Of a stretch of 64,000 nt of DNA, positions 19,572 to 27,444 are shown piece by piece. Within the stretch, counting starts at the first letter, position 1; the number at the start of each line of letters is the position of its first letter. The notes under the pieces were generated by a model. That model was not told the DNA's origin. It saw only the letters and a list, made by a program, of their open reading frames with translations, and made no database searches. Source of the stretch: Streptomyces sp. S3(2020) (GTDB lineage: Bacteria; Actinomycetota; Actinomycetes; Streptomycetales; Streptomycetaceae). The stretch spans positions 44,647 to 108,646 of the forward strand of contig NZ_JABERD010000007.1 in the NCBI RefSeq assembly GCF_013044505.1, written 5' to 3'. A program made the position numbers and the translations under genes.

Positions 19572-21095
19572 ATGACCCGTTACGCGGCGCCCGGCACCGA
19601 GGGCGCGATCGTCTCCTACCAGGCGCGCTACGACCACTTCATCGGCGGCGAGTACGTTCCGCCGGCCCGCGGGCAGTACTTCGAGAACCCGTCGCCGGTG
19701 AACGGGCAGCCGTTCACCGAGGTCGCGCGCGGTACGGCGGAGGACGTGGAGCGGGCGCTCGACGCGGCACACGCCGCCGCCCCGGCCTGGGGCCGTACGT
19801 CGGTGACCGAGCGCTCCGACATCCTGCTGAAGATCGCCGACCGTATGGAGGCGTATCTCGAACCGCTGGCCGTGGCGGAGAGCTGGGAGAACGGCAAGCC
19901 GGTGCGCGAGACGCTGGCGGCCGACATCCCGCTCGCCATCGACCACTTCCGCTACTTCGCGGGGGCGATCCGCGCGCAGGAGGGCTCGCTCGGCGAGATC
20001 GACGACGACACGGTGGCGTACCACTTCCACGAACCGCTCGGCGTGGTCGCGCAGATCATCCCGTGGAACTTCCCGATCCTGATGGCGGTGTGGAAACTGG
20101 CCCCCGCCCTCGCCGCGGGCAACGCGGTCGTCATCAAGCCGGCCGAACAGACCCCGGCGTCCATCCACTACTGGATGAGCCTGATCTCCGATCTGCTGCC
20201 GCCGGGCGTGGTGAACATCGTCAACGGCTTCGGTGTGGAGGCGGGCAAGCCGCTCGCGTCCAGCGCGCGGGTCGCGAAGGTGGCGTTCACCGGCGAGACC
20301 ACGACGGGGCGGCTGATCATGCAGTACGCCTCGGAGAACATCAAGCCGGTCACCCTCGAACTCGGCGGCAAGTCCCCCAACATCTTCTTCGACGACGTGT
20401 GGGCGCAGGACGACGACTTCCGCGACAAGGCCCTCGAAGGCTTCACGATGTTCGCCCTCAACCAGGGCGAGGTCTGCACCTGTCCGTCCCGTGCCCTCGT
20501 CCAGCGCGGCAACTACGCCGAGTTCCTCGAGGCGGCGGTCGCCCGCACCGAACTGATCAAGCCCGGCCACCCTCTCGACACCGACACGATGATCGGCGCC
20601 CAGGCCTCCAACGACCAGCTGGAGAAGATCCTCTCCTACCTCGACATCGGCCGCCAGGAAGGCGCGAAGATCCTCACCGGTGGGCAACGTATCGAGTACG
20701 ACGGCGAGTTGAAGGGCGGCTACTACGTCCAGCCGACCATCTTCGAGGGCGACAACCGTATGCGGATCTTCCAGGAGGAGATCTTCGGCCCGGTGGTCTC
20801 GGTGGCGTCCTTCGACGACTTCGACGACGCCGTCAAAATCGCGAACGACACGCTGTACGGCCTCGGGGCGGGCGTGTGGACCCGCGACATGAACACCGCC
20901 TACCGCGCGGGCCGCGCCATCCAGGCCGGCCGCGTCTGGACCAACTGCTACCACGCGTACCCCGCGCACGCGGCCTTCGGCGGCTACAAGCAGTCCGGGA
21001 TCGGCCGCGAGACACACAAGATGATGCTGGAGCACTACCAGCAGACCAAGAACGTTCTTGTTTCATACAGTCCGAAGAAACTTGGGTTCTTCTAG
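19572..21095 (+). CDS. exaC: NAD-dependent aldehyde dehydrogenase
   Basis: A 507-aa enzyme behind GGGAGG at 19557-19562, close to the size of AdhB/ExaC-type acetaldehyde dehydrogenases. The oxyanion Asn is in [18 protein letters not shown] (about residue 160), the NAD-binding turn in FTGETTTGR (about 240), catalytic Glu in [10 protein letters not shown] (about 262) and catalytic Cys in [11 protein letters not shown] (about 300). EEIFGPV (about 400) and the C-terminal [15 protein letters not shown] are also typical. It oxidises aldehydes to acids, often alongside ethanol use. The upstream GAF regulator is its likely activator. The 3' end of the gene is also the left boundary of the presumed island: the last ~57 nt are repeated near 39.5 kb. 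Confidence 0.93.
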   Translation: MTRYAAPGTEGAIVSYQARYDHFIGGEYVPPARGQYFENPSPVNGQPFTEVARGTAEDVERALDAAHAAAPAWGRTSVTERSDILLKIADRMEAYLEPLAVAESWENGKPVRETLAADIPLAIDHFRYFAGAIRAQEGSLGEIDDDTVAYHFHEPLGVVAQIIPWNFPILMAVWKLAPALAAGNAVVIKPAEQTPASIHYWMSLISDLLPPGVVNIVNGFGVEAGKPLASSARVAKVAFTGETTTGRLIMQYASENIKPVTLELGGKSPNIFFDDVWAQDDDFRDKALEGFTMFALNQGEVCTCPSRALVQRGNYAEFLEAAVARTELIKPGHPLDTDTMIGAQASNDQLEKILSYLDIGRQEGAKILTGGQRIEYDGELKGGYYVQPTIFEGDNRMRIFQEEIFGPVVSVASFDDFDDAVKIANDTLYGLGAGVWTRDMNTAYRAGRAIQAGRVWTNCYHAYPAHAAFGGYKQSGIGRETHKMMLEHYQQTKNVLVSYSPKKLGFF

Positions 21096-21119
21096 AGTCT
21101 CAAGTCGGTTGCCTGGAGG
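21038..21119 (+). repeat. Left att-like direct repeat (3' end of exaC)
   Basis: These 82 nt span the final codons and stop of the aldehyde dehydrogenase and 24 nt beyond. They match 39475-39555 at 75 positions, with one single-base gap. The left copy keeps the coding frame intact, whereas the right copy has lost one base. Similarity ends abruptly at CCTGGAGG in both copies. A GCCTGGA/TCCAGGC inverted repeat (21111-21117 and 21132-21138) overlaps the right end of this copy and could act as a terminator. Confidence 0.8.
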
Positions 21120-21138
21120 GAGCTTTACCTTTCCAGGC

Positions 21139-21542
21139 ACCCCACAGGGTTCAGTCACTATCCGTGACCGCTCAGCAACGTTCCGGACCCGTTCACTATG
21201 AAACTGCGCCCATCCCGGACCAGCCACGGACCAGCTGGGGGCACTACGTCACGTCGCCCCCGGCGGGGCAAAGCATCCGAAGAAGTGCGGACGACGTCGG
21301 GTGACGGGTGTGGTCACACGGTAGTGGGCTCTCGGGTTGTCTAAAGGTCGTTGAGCGCCACGAGACTGGCCCTCAGCACATGCCGACGGTGTCGCGGTCC
21401 GAGATGACGCCACGTTCTCGCTATTTGCGGAGGTGCACGAATCTTCGCTACTCGCTTTGCGCCCACGACCTCGGTCTGTGGGCGCGGGCGGAGAAGGCGA
21501 GGCAGCGGCCGTTGCCGCAAGCTCGTTGGGGGTAGGAAGGGA
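21139..21542. other. Gene-free left end of island
   Basis: About 400 nt between the left repeat and the end of the nuclease gene. Reading frames are short and show no recognisable product. No tRNA, integrase fragment or inverted terminal repeat is seen. Confidence 0.5.
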
Positions 21543-24500
21543 TCAGCTAGGCCCTCCTGGCTTCTGGTACTGCGCACCGATGGAGGCTGCGCGAACGCTG
21601 TGCCGGACGTCGCGGGAGAGGATTTGCAGGACTTCCGCGGATAGTTCGGCTGCTTCCGGGGCCGCCAGAGCTGCCGCTTCCGCCAGGACGCGGCGCACAC
21701 GAAAGTCACCGTCCCGCGCCAACTGCAGGATCGTGTCTCTATGGTGAGCGGGATGACGCATGCAGAGGACCGCACCCGCCTGGCGGACACCGACGTAACC
21801 GTGCGCGGCAAGGATGCCAAGGTCGATCCGAGATGTAACGTCGTGCGGGAGTTGAGACAGCGTCACGGATACATCATGAAGGATCTCGGTGTCCTGCTCG
21901 GAGAGCAGACTGATTGCCTGGTGGCGTACCCAGACGTGGTCCTCAGGGTCAGTGGCGGACACCTCAGCCAGCCGTAGCCCCTTTCCGCGGAGCGACGCCG
22001 AACCGCCGGAGATCTTGAACGAGCTGAGCGGGTGGGGACTACCGGTCACTTCTTCGTCCAGGTAGCTTCCATCCCGCTTCCCGAGTGCGTACTCCTTGGC
22101 TAGCAGGAACGTCTGCCGATGGACTTCGACCGGCAGGTCGATGACCAGGTTGCGGGCACCGGTGATGGCGTCCTGCCGTGCCATAGCGATCTCGCGGGGG
22201 TCGGCCGCGATGTCCATGAGCCTTTCGAGGCACGTCTTGCGCGCATTGATGTGGAGGCTGCCAACCAAGTAGGAGTCTTCCACCAGCCTCGTGCCGAGGT
22301 CGGCGCGGCCTGGGTCCGGGGCGGGCCGTCGCAGGATGCGGTCGCGTGCCTGCTCGGCATTTCCCTGTACTGCTGGATGCCCAGGGTCGATGGCCATCCG
22401 TGCGACGTCAGCCAAGTACAGACCTTTGTCGTCGAGTTGAGACACCCGTGCACGAAGAGCAGCGAGATCCTCCCGCTCCGTTAGCAGTTTGACCACCTCA
22501 TCTTCCACGACCAGTTTCAGTGCCTTATCGGCCCCGCCGTCGGCCAGATCGAAGAGTCGCGTGAGGGCATTTGCCGTGAGGCTGGAGTGGACCCTGGCGA
22601 TGGCGACACACGCCGTTGCGTGTCCGTCGTCGGAGAAGTGGTATTGGTGGGGTCCTCGTGGCACATCGGCGGCAAGCAGGTCGAGGAGAGTCTGGGCCTG
22701 AGTCGGCGTTCCTCGCGCCCCAAGAGCACAGGCGCTGCGTGTGGCCTGATGCGTGAGGTGGCGAAGTGGGGATTCCATCAACTCACCCGTTCTGCCGCGC
22801 TCGGTGAGAGCCAGCAGTGCGGTGAGGTGAGCAGCAGCCGTGTCGTCATCGAGTAGATCCGCCTGCGCCGCAATCAGTGCCGCGCGAGCGTGCAGCGTCC
22901 ACCACGGTGCATCGCTTAGGGGGCCCACTGGCAAAATGTGATCGCCCTTGGCAGCGATCTTCTCCAGCTTCTTAGCCCGGCCCGCGCGTTGGAAATGCTG
23001 GGCAGCCAGATCCAGTTCGCCACTGTCACGATACAGGTCCCCGAGGAACGTGAGGGCCTCGGACTCGCTTGCCCAGTTGCCCGTAATCACTGTGTCGGTG
23101 AGCCAGCGCCGGGCGGACAGAGCCGCTTCGACAGGCTTGCCTGCGACCACAGCCGACAGGGCCTGCTCCCTCGGAGAACGGACCCGGCTAAGAAGCCGGC
23201 CGCGGCCGGTGGTCCGCAGAGCTTGAGCCAACCTATGTTCGTCGTCGATGTCCGTTGTGAGCGGACCGTACTGGACGTTCACGGCCCGTACGGCATACAG
23301 CCAGTCAGCGGCGTCCTCGGGGAGTCCAGCGTTGATGGACTCGTGAACCGCGTCTCGCCAGCACTCCACTGCTGATTCGGCGCGCCCTTCAAGAGCGCAA
23401 CGGCGTGCCTCTCGTGCATTGATCAACGCCGCGTGACGACCCGGGACTTGGTGGTACCGGGCCAGCTTCCTGAGCGCAATGCGCTCAGCATCGTCGTACT
23501 CGGCGCGCACCAGACGCAGGCGCATGACGGCATCCTCCGTAACGCGTTCGATCTGTCCCGAGCCCTCCGAGCCTGCGCGCTCGATCGCGGCGTCGATGAT
23601 GGGGCCGAAGCTCTTCAGACTGTCCGAGTCTGCGGCCAGGAGGTTCTCGGCCGCCAGCAGGACGAGTAGGGGCTGGTTCGCAGGCTCGTCAGGCGAGGTT
23701 TCGCGCAACGCCTCGATCAGAGTCGCGACGTGGCCAAGGGGGTGGAGGGCACTGTCGACGGCGGCGCACACCAGTTGGATGTGGCGCTGCACTCTAGCGC
23801 CCGGCGGTGTTTCGGAGGCCGCATCGCCTTGGGCCAGCCCGCGGATCCGATGGATGAGTCTCCTCGCCTCATCCCGAATTCCGTAGTGCAGCGCAGCGAC
23901 CGCGAGCTCCGCTGCTAGAACGACGGCTTCATCCGTGCGCTCGGCAGCAACGAGCGCATCGAGTTGCTTGCCGCGCAGGGTGTCAGCATGTCCACGGAAA
24001 CCTTCGTCGTCGAGTCGCTGCGCCAACTCGCCATAGAGCCGGGCGGACTCCTCTGGTGTCGTCGACAGCTGTTCGTCGGCTCGTCGCAGGACGGACAGGA
24101 CATCGTTCGTCCGCAGTGGGCCGACGAGGATCCTCTCTGCCCACTCCTGACGGTCCGGCAACGGCACGGGCACCCCCAGCAGAGGCGCTCCAGTGCAGAA
24201 GTTCTCCGCGGTCTCGCGGGTCCAGAACCGGGCGACCACGTCGCCGAGATAGCGCAGGTACTCATTGATCTGTTCGGAGCCCCACAGCTCAAGGTCCAGG
24301 TCGGCATGCGTGTTCTGAAGCTTGCCGAGTTCGTCCTCCAGCTGGGTTGTGCGGGTCTCGGCAGAGGTGGCAACGATGAGTCGTCGGGCGTCGAACGGAC
24401 GCTTGCCCTCAGTGAACTTCTTGACGGCCGCCCGCAGGTCAGCGGTGGTGAACGTCTGGTAGTCCTTGCACTGGACGACTGTGTAGCTGCTGTCCGGTTC

Positions 24501-24836
24501 CCGTCCGGCCAGGTCAATGCCGTGCTGGGCCTGTCCCTCGACGCCGTAGCGGCGAAACTTGGTTTCCCTCAAGCCCCGTACACCACGGCACACCGCGACG
24601 AGGAGCTTCTCGAAGCGGTCCCAGCCGATGTGTAGATCGAGGTCTTCGCCTGGCGGAGTATTACCCGGGTGTCCCGACGATGGCGGGGTATTGAGCTCGG
24701 GATCTGCGGCGCAGACTTCCCAGCGCTCCTCTACGGCGTCGGCCGCTGTTGCAGGGTCCAAGCCAGGGGCGTGCGGTACGTGGTGATGCTCATCGGAGTG
24801 GGACACGCAGATAAGTGTCGCGTGTGCCACTGACAT
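21543..24836 (-). CDS. Mrr-like PD-(D/E)XK nuclease fused to TPR/HEAT-like repeats
   Basis: About 1097 aa if begun at ATG 24836. GTG 24806 and ATG 24944 are alternatives, and none has a clear ribosome site. Residues ~70-200 form a restriction-endonuclease-like domain: GWDRFEKLLVAV (conserved Glu), then HGIDLAG with catalytic Asp near 108, then VVQCKDY with catalytic Lys near 124, the D...QxK signature of Mrr-type nucleases. Residues ~200-760 are TPR-like helical pairs and the last ~300 are HEAT-like. Large nuclease-plus-repeat proteins of this design are typical single-protein or two-gene defence effectors. It probably cuts DNA or RNA when the repeat region senses an invader; this is inference. 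Its 5' end overlaps a small gene truncated by the IS3 element. Confidence 0.75.
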   Translation of the reverse strand: MSVAHATLICVSHSDEHHHVPHAPGLDPATAADAVEERWEVCAADPELNTPPSSGHPGNTPPGEDLDLHIGWDRFEKLLVAVCRGVRGLRETKFRRYGVEGQAQHGIDLAGREPDSSYTVVQCKDYQTFTTADLRAAVKKFTEGKRPFDARRLIVATSAETRTTQLEDELGKLQNTHADLDLELWGSEQINEYLRYLGDVVARFWTRETAENFCTGAPLLGVPVPLPDRQEWAERILVGPLRTNDVLSVLRRADEQLSTTPEESARLYGELAQRLDDEGFRGHADTLRGKQLDALVAAERTDEAVVLAAELAVAALHYGIRDEARRLIHRIRGLAQGDAASETPPGARVQRHIQLVCAAVDSALHPLGHVATLIEALRETSPDEPANQPLLVLLAAENLLAADSDSLKSFGPIIDAAIERAGSEGSGQIERVTEDAVMRLRLVRAEYDDAERIALRKLARYHQVPGRHAALINAREARRCALEGRAESAVECWRDAVHESINAGLPEDAADWLYAVRAVNVQYGPLTTDIDDEHRLAQALRTTGRGRLLSRVRSPREQALSAVVAGKPVEAALSARRWLTDTVITGNWASESEALTFLGDLYRDSGELDLAAQHFQRAGRAKKLEKIAAKGDHILPVGPLSDAPWWTLHARAALIAAQADLLDDDTAAAHLTALLALTERGRTGELMESPLRHLTHQATRSACALGARGTPTQAQTLLDLLAADVPRGPHQYHFSDDGHATACVAIARVHSSLTANALTRLFDLADGGADKALKLVVEDEVVKLLTEREDLAALRARVSQLDDKGLYLADVARMAIDPGHPAVQGNAEQARDRILRRPAPDPGRADLGTRLVEDSYLVGSLHINARKTCLERLMDIAADPREIAMARQDAITGARNLVIDLPVEVHRQTFLLAKEYALGKRDGSYLDEEVTGSPHPLSSFKISGGSASLRGKGLRLAEVSATDPEDHVWVRHQAISLLSEQDTEILHDVSVTLSQLPHDVTSRIDLGILAAHGYVGVRQAGAVLCMRHPAHHRDTILQLARDGDFRVRRVLAEAAALAAPEAAELSAEVLQILSRDVRHSVRAASIGAQYQKPGGPS

Positions 24837-24985
24837 CAAGCGCCAGCCGTACGCGGATGACCTCATCCAACGCGTCCACGCCCTGGGTATACACGCAAAT
24901 GAAGTCCACCCACACTGAACCACAGGCTTCCACCGGGATGGCATCCAGGGGTGCGCAGCGGACAGTCAGGCTTCGGCCCCTGGGG
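24790..24985 (-). pseudogene. 3' remnant of a gene truncated by the IS3 element
   Basis: On the minus strand a well-biased frame runs from the IS3 boundary to TGA 24790-24792, giving about 65 residues including VEACGSVWVDFICVYTQGVD and LALDVSGTRDTYLRVPLR. It has no start; its upstream part should lie across the IS, but the far side (26257 onward) shows a stop in the continuing frame, so sequence was lost. Its end overlaps the start region of the nuclease gene, the arrangement of a translationally coupled pair. The family is not recognised. It was probably the partner of the nuclease. Confidence 0.6.
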
Positions 24986-25043
24986 TTGATCCGCTTTGAC
25001 AGACATTCGAGATCAGGGGTTCTGCCCCGGGAGGATGTCCATC

Positions 25044-25352
25044 ATGGAGAGCATGGGGAAGAAGAAGCCTCGCCCTCGCCGTTCGTTCACGCCGGAGTTC
25101 AAGGCCGAGATCGTCGAGCTGTGCCGACGCGGTGACCGCTCGGTCGGCCAGATCGCCAAGGACTTCGACCTGACCGAGACCGCGGTGCGGCTGTGGGTCA
25201 GCCAGGCCGAGGTCGATGCGGGCGAACGCGACGGTCTGACCAGCAGTGAACGTGAGGAACTGGCCGCGCTGCGGCGGGAGAACCGCCGGCTGCGTGAAGA
25301 CGTCGAGGTCCTCAAGCGTGCGACGGCTTTCTTCGTGAAGGAGACCCGGTGA
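25044..25352 (+). CDS. IS3-family transposase OrfA
   Basis: 102 aa from ATG 25044, with GGGAGG 9 nt upstream (25029-25034); ATG 25035 is too close to that site. The helix-turn-helix of IS3 OrfA is clear (RSFTPEFKAEIVELCRRGD, then SVGQIAKDFDLTETAVRLW), followed by a leucine-rich coiled segment (ELAALRRENRRLREDVEVLK). It binds the terminal repeats. It overlaps orfB by GTGA, with orfB in the -1 frame. I see no obvious slippery heptamer, so OrfB may be made by reinitiation. Confidence 0.9.
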   Translation: MESMGKKKPRPRRSFTPEFKAEIVELCRRGDRSVGQIAKDFDLTETAVRLWVSQAEVDAGERDGLTSSEREELAALRRENRRLREDVEVLKRATAFFVKETR

Positions 25353-26221
25353 CGGTGCACCCGTTCATCGAGGCGGAGAAGCGTGCAGGTCACAGCGTGA
25401 AACGGGCGTGTGGGCTGCTGAAGGTCTCCAGGACCGCCTTCTATGCCCGCCGCGCTGCCCAGCCTGGTCCCCGCGCGGTCCGTGACGCCGAGCTGGCACA
25501 ACAGATCGCCGACGTCCATACGAGATCGCGGGGCACCTACGGCGCCCCGCGCGTGCATGCCGAGCTCAAGCGGGCAGGCGCCGGATGCGGCCGCCGACGT
25601 GTCGCCCGGCTGATGCGGGCTGTCGGCCTGCAGGGCCGACACCGCGGACGACGGCACCTGACGACGATTCCTGATCCACGAGCCGCCCTGCGGCCCGATC
25701 TCGTCCTGGGCAACTTCCAGCCCGATGCTGCCGGCCTGGATGCCCGCTGGTGCGGCGACATCACCTACATCGCCACGGACGAGGGCTGGCTCTACCTGGC
25801 CACCGTCATCGACATCGCCTCCCGTCGCGTGGTCGGCTGGGCGACGGCCGACCACTTGCGGACCGATCTGGTCGCCGATGCCCTTAGGCCCGCCTGCCGA
25901 AAGCGCCGCCCCACCAGTTCGGTGTTCTTTCACTCGGATCGCGGCTGTCAGTACACCAGTCACCAATTCGCCACGCTGGCAGACCAGTTGGGGGTGTGTC
26001 TGGCGGTCGGCCGCACCGGACAGTGCTGGGACAACGCACTCGCCGAGTCGTTCTTCGCCACCATCAAGAGGGAACTGCTCGGCACCAGCTCCTGGCCCAG
26101 CCGGGCCGCCGCCCGCACCGCGATCTTCGATTGCATCGAGGGCTGGTACAACTTGCACCGTCTGCACAGCAGCCTCGGCTACCGCAGTCCCGCCGAATAC
26201 GAGACCGCACTCGCAGCCTGA
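25349..26221 (+). CDS. IS3-family transposase OrfB (DDE integrase)
   Basis: 290 aa from GTG 25349. The first ~100 residues are the HTH_21-type region (HSVKRACGLLKVSRTAFYAR, then RGTYGAPRVHAEL). The rve catalytic domain has all three acidic residues: WCGDITYI (about residue 134), FHSDRGCQYTS (about 195) and NALAESFFATIKREL with Glu about 231. The C-terminal HSSLGYRSPAEYE is the family ending. It is full length and apparently intact. Confidence 0.93.
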   Translation: MTVHPFIEAEKRAGHSVKRACGLLKVSRTAFYARRAAQPGPRAVRDAELAQQIADVHTRSRGTYGAPRVHAELKRAGAGCGRRRVARLMRAVGLQGRHRGRRHLTTIPDPRAALRPDLVLGNFQPDAAGLDARWCGDITYIATDEGWLYLATVIDIASRRVVGWATADHLRTDLVADALRPACRKRRPTSSVFFHSDRGCQYTSHQFATLADQLGVCLAVGRTGQCWDNALAESFFATIKRELLGTSSWPSRAAARTAIFDCIEGWYNLHRLHSSLGYRSPAEYETALAA

Positions 26222-26329
26222 CCACCACACCGATGGTGTCCGTCAAAGCGGAACAAGCTCACCTGGTCGTAAATGGCTGGACGTGGCCGGACCGGTCTAT
26301 GTGCTCAAGGCATGGGAGGAGACACATCG

Positions 26330-26475
26330 GCGAGCTCGGCCCGAACTACCCGCTGCTCCCCGACATCGACAGCGTGGACCAGGTGCTCAAGTTGATCGCA
26401 GCCGACGAGGGTACGGAACCGGGGCCGTTCGTCTGGAGCTTCCGCAGGCTCGTCGTACGGGAAGGGGCGGCATAG
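26330..26475 (+). pseudogene. 3' fragment of an unknown gene beside IS3
   Basis: A short stretch with good coding bias (LLPDIDSVDQVLKLIAADEG, TEPGPFVWSFRRLVVREGAA, then TAG at 26473-26475). A different frame just upstream (about 26262-26325, containing WLDVAGPVYVLKAWEET) also looks coding, so a frameshift is likely. No start is visible and the left part is lost at the IS3 junction. Family not recognised. Confidence 0.4.
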
Positions 26476-26736
26476 CGCCACAGCAGGGGCACATCAGAAC
26501 CTCCACCGATCCCGGCGCGCTCCAGTCATACCACCGCCGCCTACGGGGCCGGTCGCTACCGCTTGGCCGTGAACTTTCGACGCTTCTCCGTCACAACGAC
26601 CAACATCCCCAGCTGTCACGGACTGCACGCAAGATGCGACACGTAGTACCTTTGTCTGCCTCAGCGTCAGGAATGACCTTGCCGCAACTAGGCGTGTCGG
26701 TTTGCAGCCACTAGTGCGGTGCGATGGGGGGACATC
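26476..26736 (+). promoter_or_regulatory. Leader region of the six-gene island operon
   Basis: About 260 nt between the gene fragment and the first operon gene, noticeably richer in A and T than the flanking genes. The operon promoter must lie here unless it uses one in the IS3. I cannot assign -35/-10 elements or an operator with confidence. Confidence 0.3.
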
Positions 26737-27411
26737 GTGGGTGCCGCGCCGCGTTTTATGGCCGCGAAGGCACGTCCGTTGCCAGTACTCGTACTGGCGG
26801 ACGTGAGTGGGAGCATGGGAGAACCGCGGGAGAAGATCGATGTGCTCAACGAGTGCATCCGTCGCATGCTCGACGATTTCGCTACGGCCGACATCGGGCG
26901 AGGCACCATCCACGTCGGAGTGATCGCCTTCAGCCGTGATCGGGCTGAACTGCATCAGGACATGGTGCCCGCAGCCGATGCGTCCTGGACCGACATGGAG
27001 GCCCGAGGCGGCACCCCGCTCGGTGCCGCCCTCGAACTCGCTGATGCGGTGCTGCGTGATGAAGCGGCCGTCCCAACCAGGTCCTTCTCTCCCACACTTG
27101 TTCTCGTGTCCGATGGAATGCCCACCGACGAGTGGGAAGAGGCCCTCGACCGGTTACTCGACTCCCCGAAGGGTTCTAGAGCCAACCGGCTGGCGGTCGC
27201 CATCGGTCCCGACATGACCGAGCAGGCAAAAGCCGTGCTGCGCCGTTTCGTCAGCGACGAGGCCAACGGCGTGTTCGAGGCACAAGACGTCGGACGCATC
27301 CAGCAGTACTTCCGCTGGGTCACGGTCACGGTCACCCAGCAGGCTCGAAGCACTCGTCCGGACCGGGCACCGGTACTGAGCCCCGACGATTTGTCCGACT
27401 TCGGCGCCTGA
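26737..27411 (+). CDS. TerY-like von Willebrand factor A protein
   Basis: 224 aa from GTG 26737, chosen because a GGGGGG run ends 6 nt upstream; GTG 26719 and ATG 26758 are in frame. The whole protein is a vWA domain: MIDAS motif DVSGSMG (about residues 22-28), the Thr ligand in GGTPLG (about 91) and the Asp ligand in VSDGMP (about 124). A closing FEAQDVGRIQQYFRWV resembles the end of TerY proteins. These bind a divalent metal and assemble with partner kinases or phosphatases. It is first in an operon, 33 nt before the kinase, which is the TerY/kinase order described for tellurium-resistance-related phosphorylation modules, but a PP2C phosphatase gene is missing. Confidence 0.85.
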   Translation: MGAAPRFMAAKARPLPVLVLADVSGSMGEPREKIDVLNECIRRMLDDFATADIGRGTIHVGVIAFSRDRAELHQDMVPAADASWTDMEARGGTPLGAALELADAVLRDEAAVPTRSFSPTLVLVSDGMPTDEWEEALDRLLDSPKGSRANRLAVAIGPDMTEQAKAVLRRFVSDEANGVFEAQDVGRIQQYFRWVTVTVTQQARSTRPDRAPVLSPDDLSDFGA

Positions 27412-27444
27412 ACCGGCGAGACACGGCGAGAGGAAAGGCACCCC

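Larger units (their letters stand above)
24986..26256 (+). mobile_element. IS3-family insertion sequence
   Basis: About 1.27 kb with imperfect terminal inverted repeats: the left end TTGATCCGCTTTGACAGACA (24986-25005) matches the inverted right end ending at 26256 in 18 of 20 positions. It contains an orfA/orfB pair. No clean target-site duplication is seen in the flanking bases. It truncates the gene at 24790-24985 and abuts a gene fragment on the right, so insertion was probably accompanied by deletion. Confidence 0.85.

Noticed and set aside
18153..21035. 960-codon minus-strand open frame
   Set aside because: Antisense shadow of the GAF regulator and aldehyde dehydrogenase.
25320..25352. 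Programmed -1 frameshift site in the IS3 element
   Set aside because: The frames overlap correctly for -1, but no A-rich slippery heptamer is visible; only a GTGA overlap is certain.
27412..27444. PP2C phosphatase expected between the vWA and kinase genes
   Set aside because: Only 33 nt separate them; no phosphatase motif is found elsewhere in the island.
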